64,000 nt of DNA. Origin: an uncultured Roseobacter sp. GTDB taxonomy: Bacteria > Pseudomonadota > Alphaproteobacteria > Rhodobacterales > Rhodobacteraceae. The stretch is taken from contig NZ_CANMNK010000002.1 of the NCBI RefSeq assembly GCF_947499265.1, positions 558,001-622,000 of the forward strand, in the 5' to 3' direction. Below the pieces are notes generated by a model. It was not told where the DNA came from, did not search any database, and saw only the letters and a list, made by a program, of their open reading frames with translations. Below, in pieces: positions 49,139 to 58,864 of the stretch; positions within the stretch are counted from its first letter, which is position 1, and each line of letters begins with the position of its first letter. The position numbers and the translations under genes were made by a program.

Positions 49139-50689
49139 ATGGCGGAAGCAGCAGAGCGTAGAGGTCGACGCGGGCGTGGTGGCGGCGGTGCGGCCCGACG
49201 CGCAGAGCGCAGCGCTGTGTCCTTTGAGACCGCCCGTTTCATCGAGCGCAACATTCCCAACTTCGAAGTCCTGACCGAGGAAGCGTTGGAAATCATCGAA
49301 ACCAATGCCGAGATCGTGCTGGAAGAGGTTGGTGTCAATTTCGTGGAAAATCCGGCGGCTCTGCAACGGTGGCGGGATGCCGGCGCGGATGTCGATGGGG
49401 AGCGGGTGCGTATTCCGCGCGGGCTGGCGCGCCAGCTTTGTAAAACGGCACCTTCCAGCTACACGCAACATGCGCGCAACCCGGCGCGCACCGTGGAGGT
49501 CGGCGGGCGCAATCTGGTGTTGGCCCCGGTTTACGGCCCGCCTTTCGTGCGCGATGCGTTGGGGGGGCGTCGCTATGCGACGATGGAGGATTTCCGCAAA
49601 TTCGTGAAGCTGGGCTATATGTCGAAATGGCTGCATCACTCCGGTGGCACGGTTTGTGAACCGACCGATCTGCCGGTGAACAAGCGCCACCTCGATATGC
49701 TGCAGGCGCATATGACGCTGAGCGACAAGCCCTTCATGGGGTCGGTGACGGAGCCTTCGCGCGCCCAGGATTCGGTGGACATGTGTGGGCTGCTGTTTGG
49801 CGAGGACTTCGTGCAGCAAAACACGGTAATGACCTCGCTGATCAACATCAACTCGCCGATGACTTTCGATGACGTGATGATGGGCGCGTTAGAGGTTTAC
49901 GCCACGAACAATCAGGCCTGCATCATTTCGCCCTTTATTGTTGGCGGGGCGATGGCGCCGGTATCGGTGGCCGGGACCTTGACGCAGGTGCTGGCGGAGG
50001 TGCTGGCCGGAATTGCCTACAGCCAGCTGATACGTCCGGGCGCGCCGGTGATCATGGGCGCGTTCGTGACGTCGATCGACATGAACTCGGGTGCGCCGAC
50101 ATTTGGCACCCCCGAGGCGGCGCATATCACCTATGGAGCAGGGCAGTTGGCGCGGCGTCTTGGCTTGCCCTATCGCTCAGCCGGATCATTCTGCGGATCG
50201 AAGTTGCCCGATGCACAGGCCGCTTATGAGACCTCGAACAGCCTGAACATGGGGCTGCTGGCCGGGGTGAATTTCATGCTGCATTCCTGCGGCTGGCTTG
50301 AAGGCGGTTTGGTGTCATCCTTTGAGAAATTCGTGATGGATGCAGACCAGCTGGGCACGCTGCATCATCTGGCGCAGGGCGTGTCCATCGATGAAAACGC
50401 CCAGGCCATGGACGCCATTCGCGAGGTCGGCCCAGGGGGGCACTATCTGGGGTGCGAACATACGCAGAAGAACTTCCAGTCAGCGTTCTGGAAATCAGAC
50501 CTCCTGGATTACAAGCCATTTGAAACCTGGGAAGATGAAGGCGCACGCGACACGCAAACTCTGGCCAGCCTGCGGGTCGAGAAGATGTTGGGTGACTATC
50601 AGCAGCCCGCGTTGGATCCTGCGATCAACGAGGCGATTTCCGATTTCGTTGCGCGTAAGAAATCCGAAGCCCCTGACAGCTTCATGTAG
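49139..50689 (+). CDS. Trimethylamine methyltransferase family protein (non-pyrrolysine MttB type)
   Basis: 516 aa. GGGAGACG lies 7 bases before the ATG. The first 25 residues are an Arg/Gly-rich tail. The main part is a TIM barrel with SSYTQHARNPARTVEVGG, MHHSGG-like WLHHSGGTVCEPTDLP, LININSPMTFDDVMM, and HSCGWLEGGLVSSFEKF. No in-frame amber codon appears in the pyrrolysine position, so it belongs to the non-Pyl subgroup that includes glycine-betaine:corrinoid methyltransferases. The matching corrinoid protein and MtgA-type partner are not in the window. Roseobacters use such genes for methylated amines. Confidence 0.88.
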   Translation: MAEAAERRGRRGRGGGGAARRAERSAVSFETARFIERNIPNFEVLTEEALEIIETNAEIVLEEVGVNFVENPAALQRWRDAGADVDGERVRIPRGLARQLCKTAPSSYTQHARNPARTVEVGGRNLVLAPVYGPPFVRDALGGRRYATMEDFRKFVKLGYMSKWLHHSGGTVCEPTDLPVNKRHLDMLQAHMTLSDKPFMGSVTEPSRAQDSVDMCGLLFGEDFVQQNTVMTSLININSPMTFDDVMMGALEVYATNNQACIISPFIVGGAMAPVSVAGTLTQVLAEVLAGIAYSQLIRPGAPVIMGAFVTSIDMNSGAPTFGTPEAAHITYGAGQLARRLGLPYRSAGSFCGSKLPDAQAAYETSNSLNMGLLAGVNFMLHSCGWLEGGLVSSFEKFVMDADQLGTLHHLAQGVSIDENAQAMDAIREVGPGGHYLGCEHTQKNFQSAFWKSDLLDYKPFETWEDEGARDTQTLASLRVEKMLGDYQQPALDPAINEAISDFVARKKSEAPDSFM

Positions 50690-50694
50690 CCCTT

Positions 50695-50985
50695 TCAGGC
50701 AGCTTGCGAGGCGCGCAGCACGCGGGCTTCGCCCAGCATCGCGATCAGCACATCGACGTGGCGGATCAGGCTGTAGCTGGTGTCACCGCTGGTCCGTTGC
50801 GTGTTCAGATCTGCTTCGATCTCGATCAATCGGAACAGGGCAGAGCCATGTCTGGGTAGAACGCCATATCCCAAAAGGCGTGGCAGATGGACCGACCGCC
50901 GGTAGTCCTCAGCACCAATACGCGCCGCGCGCATCAGCAGTGGTGGACGTCGAATGGCGTGCAGCATTGAGAGCAGATCTTGCAT
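50695..50985 (-). CDS. DUF6477 family protein
   Basis: 96 aa. Recognised as a Rhodobacteraceae family with LHAIRRPPLLMRAARIGAED, HLPRLLGYG and RHVDVLIAMLGEARVLRA. Mostly helical and basic, no membrane segment, no known function. It is convergent with the mttB-like gene (5 bases apart) and divergent from the DUF6456 gene; the 381-base gap between them holds CtrA-like boxes. Confidence 0.7.
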   Translation of the reverse strand: MQDLLSMLHAIRRPPLLMRAARIGAEDYRRSVHLPRLLGYGVLPRHGSALFRLIEIEADLNTQRTSGDTSYSLIRHVDVLIAMLGEARVLRASQAA

Positions 50986-51366
50986 TTTTGTATTCCTTTG
51001 TACCGTCTTTCCCCTGAGGACATTTCTGTCCTTCTGGTGTCGATACTACATGGACAATTTGCCTGTTGCGCAGGCCGGTCGATCCACGCTCGGAGGGTTT
51101 AGGAACTTGTTAACACTTTGAAGTGGAGGGGTTTTGTCGGTGGATCGCGCAAAGGCGCTTGGCGCGCGCGGCCCTCTGAACCCGCCCGGTCCATACTGTT
51201 GCGTTTGGCAATATTGGGGCGTTCGGAGGTTTAAATACTGTTTATAATTTAGAGACAATACTCGCTAAATCAGAAACTGTTAACGAACGGGTAACTAATT
51301 CCTCTTTAGGTTGTGTTGTATATTTTGGGATCAACCATAGTACAATATGACGCCGGTATCGATCAA
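50986..51366. promoter_or_regulatory. Divergent control region with CtrA-like boxes
   Basis: No gene is visible in this 381-base gap. It carries TTAA-ATACTGT-TTAT at 51231-51245 and TTAA-CGAACGG-GTAA at 51280-51294, each a one-mismatch CtrA box, 49 bases apart. They lie 73-136 bases before the DUF6456 start chosen here. Confidence 0.55.
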
Positions 51367-52545
51367 ATGAAAGAGATGGGACACACGCCATTGCAACCCT
51401 GCGATCCGAATACGGCTGTATTGCCCGATTGGGTCCCGGCAGCGGCGCAGGTCTACCTCGCTCATACCGAAGCAGGACTGCCGATCAGGGCGCTCGCGCG
51501 CGCGGCAGGCTGCCACGCCTCAACGATACTGCGCCAGATCCGGCGGGTTGAGACACGGCGTGACGATCCACTGGTTGATGCCGCCCTCAAGGCTTTGGGT
51601 GCTGCGCATTTTGTTCCCCGTTCTAACGCTGCTCTAGAGAACAAAAAGGACCTATCGCGCATGAGTTTTCAAGATCGTATCACGGCTCCGACGGATGCTG
51701 GAAACAACCCGCCCAGCGAAGCCTCTCTGCGCGCAGAAGGTGTGCGTGTTCTGCGCAGACTCTGTGAAAAGGGTGCCGTTCTGGCGGTTGCTGCGGAGAT
51801 GGAAAAAGCGGTGATCGTCCGCGACGGGGCAGGTGCACAGGCCACGCGTACAGGCGTCGTGTCGCGCAAGATTGCCGAGGCCATGGCGCTGAAGGAATGG
51901 ATTTCGGCCCAGACCTCCGGCAAGATCACCCGCTATACCATCACGCCGGCAGGGCGTGCTGCCCTTGAAGATCTGCTGGATAGTGATGGTAACACGACGG
52001 CTGGCGGTTTCGCCGAGGCGCCGGTTGATTTCGCGGAACAGCATCGCAGCTGGGGCGTGAAAACGGTACCGGATGTCGACACCGGTCGCCCGCGCCGGAT
52101 GCGCTATAATCTGGCGGAAAGCCCGCTGACGGCGCTGGCGCGGCGGCGCGACAAGAACGGCGAAAACTTCCTCAGCGATGATCTGGTCACTGTTGGCGAA
52201 CGGCTGCGCGAGGACTTTGAACTGGCGCAGATGGGGCCGCGCGTCGCGCAGAACTGGGACCGTTTTCTGACCTCCGGCGGGCGCGGCAGCTTTGTGCCCG
52301 ACAGCGGTGTGGGCGATGGCCCTTCAAATGCGCGCAAACGTGTTGCGGATGCCTTGGCTGATCTAGGTCCCGGTCTGTCCGACGTTGTGCTGCGCTGCTG
52401 TTGCTATCTGGAAGGGTTGGAAACCGCGGAGAAAAAGCTGGGCTGGTCCGCGCGGTCCGGCAAGATCGTGCTGCGCATCGCGCTGATGCGGCTCAAGCGC
52501 CACTATGATGAGACCATCGGTCCGGGTGGACCGCTGATCGGTTAA
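51367..52545 (+). CDS. DUF6456 family helix-turn-helix protein
   Basis: 392 aa from the ATG at 51367 (51376 is also possible; a GTG at 51313 gives an unlikely extension). N-terminal [24 protein letters not shown], then STILRQIRR. The C-terminal half carries the DUF6456 block around [32 protein letters not shown] (key LRxDFELAQ) and a last block [22 protein letters not shown] that resembles a sigma-factor-like helix-turn-helix. In Rhodobacteraceae such genes may be CtrA-regulated or affect cell cycle, which the upstream boxes support. Function unproven. Confidence 0.75.
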   Translation: MKEMGHTPLQPCDPNTAVLPDWVPAAAQVYLAHTEAGLPIRALARAAGCHASTILRQIRRVETRRDDPLVDAALKALGAAHFVPRSNAALENKKDLSRMSFQDRITAPTDAGNNPPSEASLRAEGVRVLRRLCEKGAVLAVAAEMEKAVIVRDGAGAQATRTGVVSRKIAEAMALKEWISAQTSGKITRYTITPAGRAALEDLLDSDGNTTAGGFAEAPVDFAEQHRSWGVKTVPDVDTGRPRRMRYNLAESPLTALARRRDKNGENFLSDDLVTVGERLREDFELAQMGPRVAQNWDRFLTSGGRGSFVPDSGVGDGPSNARKRVADALADLGPGLSDVVLRCCCYLEGLETAEKKLGWSARSGKIVLRIALMRLKRHYDETIGPGGPLIG

Positions 52546-52739
52546 ACGGCAGAAAATCAGGCAAGAAAACTCACTTGAAAGGGCGTCCTCGTGGCGCCCT
52601 TTACTTTTTCAGTGCTTGTTTTTGCAAGGCAGCCATGCGGCCTGCGACGCGGGGGACTGTTGAAACACCACCCATAAGATGTCTACATAGGAAGCAACGA
52701 GGGGTGCCATGGGTGCCTGCTGTTAAAGGAGTGACCCAT

Positions 52740-53699
52740 ATGGCCCCGCGGGACCTCAAAATTCCAGAACAGCGCCATCCCGAAAAGGCGCGGCGCCCGG
52801 ACAATCCGCAACCCAAAAAGCCCAGCTGGATTCGCGTCAAGGCGCCCGGCGGTCAGGGGTACGCCGAAACAGCGCGCATCATGCGCGAGAACAAGCTGGT
52901 GACAGTTTGCGAAGAGGCGGGATGTCCGAACGTCGGCGAATGCTGGAGCCAGGGCCACGCGACCATGATGATCATGGGCGAGGTCTGCACCCGCGCCTGC
53001 ACCTTCTGTAATATTGCGACCGGCAAACCCCCCGAAGCGCTGGACGCATTTGAGCCAGGCCGCGTCGCCCATGCGGTGGAAAAGCTGGGCCTGAACCATG
53101 TGGTCATCACCTCGGTGGACCGCGACGATGTCGAAGACGGCGGGGCGGATCATTTCGCCCAGACGATTCGCGCCATCCGGCATCGCAGCCCGGACACCAC
53201 CATCGAAATCCTGACGCCCGATTTTATCAAATGTGCCCCGGAGGCGCTGGAACTGGTCGTCGAAGCGCGCCCGGATGTCTTTAACCACAACCTTGAAACC
53301 GTGCCGGGCCTTTATCCCGAAGTGCGCCCCGGCGCGCGGTATTTTCATTCATTGCGCCTGTTGCAGCGGGTGAAAGAGCTCGACCCGTCGATGTTCACCA
53401 AATCCGGGATCATGGTGGGCTTGGGCGAAAACAAGCAGTCCGTGATGCAGGTGATGGAAGACATGCGCGCCGCGGACATCGATTTTCTGACCATCGGTCA
53501 GTACCTGCAGCCGACGCCGAAACACCATGCGGTGGATCGGTTCGTGCACCCCGACGAGTTTGCTGCTTATGAAAAAGCGGCCTATGGCAAGGGGTTCCTG
53601 ATGGTCTCGGCAACACCGCTGACGCGGTCCTCCTATCACGCGGGCGATGATTTTGCGCAGCTGCGCGCGGCCCGGAATCGCAAGCTGGGGATCGCCTGA
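52740..53699 (+). CDS. lipA: Lipoyl synthase
   Basis: 319 aa from the ATG at 52740, with AAGGAG 9 bases upstream; the open frame further upstream has no site. Radical SAM cluster CTRACTFC, auxiliary cluster [12 protein letters not shown], and the C-terminal R-S-S-Y (TRSSYHAGD) are all present. It inserts sulfur at C6 and C8 of octanoyl groups on the lipoyl domain of dehydrogenases. In many alphaproteobacteria it is beside the COQ10/RatA gene; here 2.4 kb intervene. Confidence 0.97.
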   Translation: MAPRDLKIPEQRHPEKARRPDNPQPKKPSWIRVKAPGGQGYAETARIMRENKLVTVCEEAGCPNVGECWSQGHATMMIMGEVCTRACTFCNIATGKPPEALDAFEPGRVAHAVEKLGLNHVVITSVDRDDVEDGGADHFAQTIRAIRHRSPDTTIEILTPDFIKCAPEALELVVEARPDVFNHNLETVPGLYPEVRPGARYFHSLRLLQRVKELDPSMFTKSGIMVGLGENKQSVMQVMEDMRAADIDFLTIGQYLQPTPKHHAVDRFVHPDEFAAYEKAAYGKGFLMVSATPLTRSSYHAGDDFAQLRAARNRKLGIA

Positions 53700-53771
53700 C
53701 CGGGCGTGACGTAACGTCCGGTGGGGAAACGCGGCGCCGATTTCCCGTACAGAAAATCGTAAAAGTTGTAT

Positions 53772-53996
53772 ATGGCGGAGGAGCAAGTTCCTTTTTCGAA
53801 AGCCTATGATATGACCGATAACCATTGGGCTGTGTTTGCCCTTCGTGACATAAAGAAATCTCTCGACCGCAACCGATATGATGTGGCCTGCCATCATATT
53901 GACGATGCCATCCACGCGATTTTCGCACGTGATGCGCAAAGCGAAAAACCACGTCGTACGCGACCGATCCCGATGGGCGAATCGTCCAACATCTGA
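53772..53996 (+). CDS. Small hypothetical protein
   Basis: 74 aa, from the ATG at 53772, or with the ATG at 53811 as an alternative; neither has a clear ribosome site. The sequence is charged and soluble (WAVFALRDIKKSLDRNRYD, CHHIDDAIHAIFARDAQ), with no membrane span or known motif. It is placed 72 bases after lipA, before the convergent cytochrome gene, and may be cotranscribed with lipA. Confidence 0.45.
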   Translation: MAEEQVPFSKAYDMTDNHWAVFALRDIKKSLDRNRYDVACHHIDDAIHAIFARDAQSEKPRRTRPIPMGESSNI

Positions 53997-54008
53997 CGGG
54001 GTCTGTGC

Positions 54009-54896
54009 TCAGGGGATCGCGGGTACCGCTTGTAGGTAAGCAGCCAGTGCCGCGCGGTCTTCTGCGGGCAGCAGCGCGAGGTTTTCAATCACCTCTGCCA
54101 TCTCGCCGCCCGCGCTGTCGTAATCCGGTGTGAATCCGCTGGTGAAATACGCAATAAGATCCGCCTCGGACCAATCCAGATCTGACGGCGTGATGTTTGG
54201 GATGCGACCTTTTCCGGATGGATTAGGGGCACCTGCGAGCCACCTGCCGGTGTTCAGCCCGCCCAAGGCATTGCGTTCCGTGTGGCATTCGGTGCAATGC
54301 GCCAGCGCTTCGGTCAGGTAACGCCCGCGTTCCACCTCCGGGCTCAACGTGCCGGTGATATGGTAGTCATCGCTGACAAAGAGATGTTTCCAGACGCCAA
54401 GCGTGCGGCGGATTGAAAACGGAAATCCGACGTCATGGTCGCGGCTGGGGGTCTGCGCGGTGGGCAGGGTTTTCATATAGGCAAAAAGATCCACGACATC
54501 CTGCGCGGTCATCTTGCTATATGCCGCATAGGGGAAGGCGGGGTAGTAATGCGCGCCCTCGGGGGACACGCCTTTGGTCAGTGCAACGGCAAACTCATCC
54601 TGTGTCCACTGTCCGATGCCGGCCTGCGGATCCGGCGAGATATTCGGCGCGTAGAATGTGCCGAAATCGCTGGGGAACGCGTGGCCCCCCGCCAGCACCA
54701 GTTTGTTTTCCGCGCTGGCATCGGGGGCTTTGTGGCACGAGGCGCAGCCCCCCGCCGCAAAGACCAGCGCGCCAGCCTCGACATCCCCAGCAGAGGTACC
54801 CGCGAAATCCGGCGGTGTCCTGTCCGGCGTTGTTATGCCCCAGAACACCAGACCGGCGGCGCAGACTGCCAGCACCAGACCCGTAAACAACCGCAT
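54009..54896 (-). CDS. Diheme cytochrome c
   Basis: 295 aa from the ATG at 54896, 8 bases after the cytochrome c' stop. N-terminal signal or anchor (LFTGLVLAVCAAGLVFWGI). Two haem c sites, CASCH and CTECH, each with a distal Met downstream (KMTAQD; GEMAEVIENL). The first half resembles the alcohol/sorbitol dehydrogenase cytochrome subunit (FYAPNISPDPQAGIGQWTQDEF). It works in the periplasm as an electron carrier, probably for a dehydrogenase or for the nitric oxide/cytochrome c' response. Cotranscribed with the upstream cytochrome c'. Confidence 0.88.
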   Translation of the reverse strand: MRLFTGLVLAVCAAGLVFWGITTPDRTPPDFAGTSAGDVEAGALVFAAGGCASCHKAPDASAENKLVLAGGHAFPSDFGTFYAPNISPDPQAGIGQWTQDEFAVALTKGVSPEGAHYYPAFPYAAYSKMTAQDVVDLFAYMKTLPTAQTPSRDHDVGFPFSIRRTLGVWKHLFVSDDYHITGTLSPEVERGRYLTEALAHCTECHTERNALGGLNTGRWLAGAPNPSGKGRIPNITPSDLDWSEADLIAYFTSGFTPDYDSAGGEMAEVIENLALLPAEDRAALAAYLQAVPAIP

Positions 54897-54904
54897 CGAT
54901 GCGA

Positions 54905-55387
54905 TCAGTTCTTGGGACCGCGATAGGCCTTGTGGCATGTCCCGCAGGAATCGCCGAGCGCCTTCATCTGCGCCTGAAGCGACGCAAGATCTGTGCCGGC
55001 AGCGGTCACCATATCGGCTGATGCTGCCTCAAGACCGGCGGCAGCCTTTTCAAAACCCGCTGCATCCGTCCAGATGTCCGCCTTGGCGCGGGTGCCTTCG
55101 ACCGTGCCCTGAACGGATCCTTCGAGCCACAGAATGCTGCGGTCCAGTTTCGCAACAGCTGCGAGGGTCGAGGCCGCCGCCGTGGCCGCCGCAGCATCAT
55201 AGGGGGTTTCGCCCTTGGCCATCGCGCCCAGCAGGCCGGTGTTATAGCCCACCAATGTCATCTGCGCTTTGCGGGCCTTGATGGCATCTTCGAGGGCTTT
55301 GTTTGAATGACCGTCGCCGATGGCCGTACCCGCCACGGCGGTCAGCGCCAATGCAGCCACGAGCGGTAGGGTGAGGGATCGTTTCAT
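54905..55387 (-). CDS. Cytochrome c'
   Basis: 160 aa with a signal peptide (LPLVAALALTAVAGTAIG). Four-helix bundle with a single C-terminal haem motif CGTCHKAYR, the cytochrome c' signature. AAGGAG lies 5 bases before the ATG. Members bind NO or CO at a five-coordinate haem and often protect against nitrosative stress; some act in electron transfer. It leads the two-cytochrome unit with the diheme gene. Confidence 0.92.
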   Translation of the reverse strand: MKRSLTLPLVAALALTAVAGTAIGDGHSNKALEDAIKARKAQMTLVGYNTGLLGAMAKGETPYDAAAATAAASTLAAVAKLDRSILWLEGSVQGTVEGTRAKADIWTDAAGFEKAAAGLEAASADMVTAAGTDLASLQAQMKALGDSCGTCHKAYRGPKN

Positions 55388-55537
55388 TCTCTATCTCCTT
55401 GCAGGACAATGGATACGTTAAAGCGAGCCCCTGCGCACATCAGGCCTCTAGGATACTATACGCTTAGATTGGGTGATTTATTCAACGCCCAGATCACAAT
55501 TCTGCGTGACCTGAGCCGATTGATCACAAGGGGCGCA

Positions 55538-56080
55538 TTATTTTTCCGCGAAGCGGACCTTGCCGATATAGGGCAGGTTGCGGTTGCGTTGCGCAAAATC
55601 GATGCCGTAGCCCACGACGAATTCGTCCGGAATCTCAAAGCCGGTCCAGTTCGCCTTGAAGTCCACCTCGCGGCGGCTGGGCTTGTCGAGCAGGGCGATG
55701 GACTTCAACCGCGCGGGCAGGCGGCTTTCCAGCAGATGGGTGACGTGGTTCAGCGTGTGGCCGGTGTCGACAATGTCCTCAACCACCAGCACATCGCGAC
55801 CTTCAATGGCGCCGCGCAGGTCTTTGAGAATACGCACTTCGCGGGTGCTTTCCATGCCGTCGCCATAGCTGGAGGCTTCCAGGAAATCGACCTCGATGGG
55901 CAGGTCCAGCTCGCGCACGAGATCCGCGATGAACACGAAACTACCCCGCAACAGGCCCACAACAACCAGCTTGTCCGTCCCGGCAAATTCGGTCTGGATT
56001 TCGCGACAAAGGTCTTCGATACGTGCGGCAATCGCCTTGGCAGAGATCATTTCGTCTATGACATAAGGACGCGTGGGCAT
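55538..56080 (-). CDS. hpt: Hypoxanthine phosphoribosyltransferase
   Basis: 180 aa. PRPP-binding loop [17 protein letters not shown] near residue 98, flexible loop [13 protein letters not shown], and [14 protein letters not shown] near 42. It salvages hypoxanthine (and guanine) to IMP/GMP, complementing guaA. Divergent from the COQ10/RatA gene. Confidence 0.95.
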   Translation of the reverse strand: MPTRPYVIDEMISAKAIAARIEDLCREIQTEFAGTDKLVVVGLLRGSFVFIADLVRELDLPIEVDFLEASSYGDGMESTREVRILKDLRGAIEGRDVLVVEDIVDTGHTLNHVTHLLESRLPARLKSIALLDKPSRREVDFKANWTGFEIPDEFVVGYGIDFAQRNRNLPYIGKVRFAEK

Positions 56081-56149
56081 GTGTTAGACCTTGATATTGA
56101 GCGGCGGAAATAGGACATGGATGGCTAACCTTCACAAACTGACAAATCA

Positions 56150-56605
56150 ATGCCTACGCACTCCGAGACCCGAAAACTTCCCTACACAGCGCAGCAAATG
56201 TACGATCTTGTGGCCGATGTGGCGCGCTATCCTGAGTTTTTGCCATGGTGTTCTGCGGCGCGGGTGAAGTCGGTCACGCCGCATGGGGACGCCGAAATCA
56301 TGGAGGCGGATCTGGTGATCAGCTTCAAGGTCTTTCGCGAAAGGTTCACCAGCCGCGTGGAACTCATGCCGGGGGACAAGAAGATCGACACCGAATATCT
56401 GGACGGTCCCTTTCGTTACATGAAATCCAATTGGGGGTTTCGTGATGTTGAGGGGGGCTGCGAGGTCAGCTTCTTTGTCGATTTTGCCTTTCGGAACATG
56501 ATCCTGCAGCGTCTGATCGGTGTTGTGTTCAATGAAGCGATGCAGCGGATTGTGCGTGCTTTCGAGGCACGCGCCGAAGCGCTTTACGGCAAGGAAACCG
56601 CCTGA
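56150..56605 (+). CDS. COQ10/RatA START-domain protein
   Basis: 151 aa, SRPBCC fold. Family marks are KLPYTAQQMYDLVADVARYPEFLPWC, ERFTSRVEL, and WGFRDVEGGCEVSFFVDFAFRN. In eukaryotes and alphaproteobacteria this family binds coenzyme Q and supports respiration; RatA of E. coli is a distant member. The MmgE/PrpD gene starts 1 base after its stop. Confidence 0.9.
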   Translation: MPTHSETRKLPYTAQQMYDLVADVARYPEFLPWCSAARVKSVTPHGDAEIMEADLVISFKVFRERFTSRVELMPGDKKIDTEYLDGPFRYMKSNWGFRDVEGGCEVSFFVDFAFRNMILQRLIGVVFNEAMQRIVRAFEARAEALYGKETA

Positions 56606-56606
56606 A

Positions 56607-57920
56607 ATGCCTGGCGGCGCAATGACGGGGATCACCGATCAACTGATTGATTTTAAAAGTTATTCGGTGGATGGCGCGGCGCGCGATATGATGCGGCTGT
56701 CGCTCTTTGATTGGGCGGCCTGTGGCATTGCCGGTGCGGATGATCCTGAATTCACAGGGTTTCGCACAGCGATGATCGCGCAAGGGGGCGTGGCCGAGGT
56801 GACCGTGTTGGGCGGGGGTGCGGTGCCTGCAGCCAACGCGGCGCTGATCAATGGCACCTTGAGCCACGCGCTGGATTTTGACGACACCCATTTTGCGCAT
56901 ATTGGGCACCCTTCCGTGGCGGTGGTGCCTGCTGCTCTGGCGCTTGCGGAACAACAGAATCTGGATTTTGAAACCTTTCTGGAGGCCGCTTTGATTGGGG
57001 TCGAGGCCTCCATTCACGTGGGTCTTTGGCTGGGTCGTGATCACTATGAGGTCGGGTTTCATCAGACCGCAACGGCAGGTGCCTTTGGCGCAACGCTGGC
57101 AGCGGCGCGCTTGCTGCGGCTGTCACCGGATCAGACGCGGCATGCCCTGGGCTTATGCGCTTCACTGGCCTCTGGCGTCAAAGCTCAATTCGGCACCGGC
57201 GGCAAACCTTTGAACGCCGGACTTGCGGCGCGTAGCGGTGTGGAGGCCGGTCTGTGGGCGCAAAGCGGGGTGACCGCAGCGGCTGATGGTCTGGCCGGTC
57301 CGCTAGGATTTGGCGCGACCCATCACGGTGCCGGCGACACCAGCTCTCTGGCCACGCTGGGTCAGGCGCCCTGGCAAATACTGTCGATAAGCCACAAGTT
57401 CCACGCCTGTTGTCACGGGTTGCACGCGACGCTGGATGCTCTGAGTTCTATTACCGTCGCCCCCCAAAGCATTGAAAAAATAGAGATTAAAACGCATCCG
57501 CGCTGGATGTCTGTCTGTAACAAGCCCGATCCCGAAACCGGCCTGGCGGCAAAATTCAGCTATCGGCACACCGCGGCCATGGCGCTGTTGGGCAAATCGA
57601 CCGCACAGCGTGAGATGTTCACCGACACACTCGCCACTGATCCTGAGCTCAGAGCGATGCGGCAGAAGGTCAGTGTGGAGGCCGACGCGCAATTGTCCGA
57701 GATGCAGGCGGAGGTTGCGATCACGCTCAACACGGGTGAAACGCTCCGCGTGGCGCATGATCTGGCCGCGCCGATCACCCTAGAGCAGCGCAAAGAGAAA
57801 CTGCGCGCGAAGGCGGCGGGCCTGTTGGGAGAAACTCGGGCGTATCCGCTTTGGCAGAGCGTTCAGGACGGCGACATGGCCGGTTTTACGGCCGCATTGC
57901 GTGGATCAGAGCGCGGATAA
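56607..57920 (+). CDS. MmgE/PrpD family protein
   Basis: 437 aa from the ATG at 56607 (56622 possible). Key blocks are SLFDWAACGIAGADDPE, LINGTLSHALDFDDTHF, HPSVAVVPAALALAEQ, GFHQTATAGAFGATLAAARLL, and ISHKFHACCHGLHATLDAL. PrpD-type enzymes dehydrate 2-methylcitrate; MmgE-type act on related tricarboxylates; the acid substrate is not decided. No prpB or prpC is nearby. Its end overlaps the convergent cinA by 15 bases. Confidence 0.88.
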   Translation: MPGGAMTGITDQLIDFKSYSVDGAARDMMRLSLFDWAACGIAGADDPEFTGFRTAMIAQGGVAEVTVLGGGAVPAANAALINGTLSHALDFDDTHFAHIGHPSVAVVPAALALAEQQNLDFETFLEAALIGVEASIHVGLWLGRDHYEVGFHQTATAGAFGATLAAARLLRLSPDQTRHALGLCASLASGVKAQFGTGGKPLNAGLAARSGVEAGLWAQSGVTAAADGLAGPLGFGATHHGAGDTSSLATLGQAPWQILSISHKFHACCHGLHATLDALSSITVAPQSIEKIEIKTHPRWMSVCNKPDPETGLAAKFSYRHTAAMALLGKSTAQREMFTDTLATDPELRAMRQKVSVEADAQLSEMQAEVAITLNTGETLRVAHDLAAPITLEQRKEKLRAKAAGLLGETRAYPLWQSVQDGDMAGFTAALRGSERG

Positions 57921-58370
57921 TATCAGTCGTAACGCGTGATCCCGCGCGGCCCTGCGCACCTTGTCGCGGCCCAAGGCGCCAAATTCAACGGTTTCGGTGC
58001 GCACTTGTGATCCATCCGCCAGCCCGAAACAGACGCGCCCTTCAGGTTTGTGATCCGATCCGCCCGGACCGGCGATTCCGGTCACGGAAATCGCGATCTG
58101 AGCGTGGGAGGCCGCCAAAGCACCCTGCGCCATTTCTGCGGCCACCTCTTCGGAAACGGCACCATGGGCCGCCAGCGTGTCGGGTTTGACGCCCAGCAAT
58201 TCCGTTTTGGCCGCGTTTGTGTAGGTCACGAAGCCGCGTTCGACAACCGCGGAGGAGCCCGCAATATCCGTGAGCGCCGCGGTGACCATACCACCGGTGC
58301 AGCTTTCTGCGGCAGCAATCATTTTGCCGAGATATGAGGCTTTTTCAATGAGTTCCGACGCAACGCTCAT
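57906..58370 (-). CDS. CinA-family C-terminal domain protein (nicotinamide-nucleotide amidase)
   Basis: 154 aa, only the CinA C-terminal domain: AAAESCTGGMVTAALTDIAG, ERGFVTYTNAAKTELLGV, SVTGIAGPGGSDHKPEGRV. Stand-alone members are NMN amidohydrolases (PncC) that convert NMN to NaMN in NAD recycling. It overlaps the downstream 3' end of pgpA by 4 bases and the MmgE gene by 15, the latter convergent. Confidence 0.92.
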   Translation of the reverse strand: MSVASELIEKASYLGKMIAAAESCTGGMVTAALTDIAGSSAVVERGFVTYTNAAKTELLGVKPDTLAAHGAVSEEVAAEMAQGALAASHAQIAISVTGIAGPGGSDHKPEGRVCFGLADGSQVRTETVEFGALGRDKVRRAARDHALRLILSAL

Positions 58371-58864
58371 GTCAACAGGCCGTGGTAGAGACCCGCCAGA
58401 ACCAAGACCCCGAGGGCGGCGAATACGCCCGCGATCACATCGTCCAGCATCACGCCCAGGGCATCACCGCGCCGGTCTGCCCAGCCCACGGGCCCCGGTT
58501 TGAGGATGTCGAAAAACCGAAAGAGCACAAAGGCGGCGATCCAGCCGGGCCACATGGCCAGCACGTTGATCCCCATTGACCAGGCGGCGTAGGAGAGCGG
58601 CAGGAGCGCGATCCACTGGCCGACAAGCTCATCCACAACGATCTCCGAGGGGTCGTGATCTTTGCTGCCGCGGGTCATCTGCGCAGTCGCCCACCAGCCT
58701 TTGAGAAATGCTGCGACGACCCCCAAAAGCAGCAATGGAAACCCGCCCAGAATATGCAAAAGCCAAGCCCAGGGCAGGGCCACAAGGGACCCCCAGGTGC
58801 CCGGCGCCGGACGGATGTAACCCACCCCCAGAACGGTCCCGATCAGCTTCGCCATCCCCATCAT
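58367..58864 (-). CDS. pgpA: Phosphatidylglycerophosphatase A
   Basis: 165 aa. Membrane enzyme with [20 protein letters not shown] at the start, [11 protein letters not shown] block ([17 protein letters not shown]) and [28 protein letters not shown]. It dephosphorylates phosphatidylglycerophosphate to PG, downstream of cdsA. It starts inside the ispF stop (ATGA) and ends over cinA's start, giving a tight ispD-ispF-pgpA-cinA operon. Confidence 0.94.
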   Translation of the reverse strand: MMGMAKLIGTVLGVGYIRPAPGTWGSLVALPWAWLLHILGGFPLLLLGVVAAFLKGWWATAQMTRGSKDHDPSEIVVDELVGQWIALLPLSYAAWSMGINVLAMWPGWIAAFVLFRFFDILKPGPVGWADRRGDALGVMLDDVIAGVFAALGVLVLAGLYHGLLT

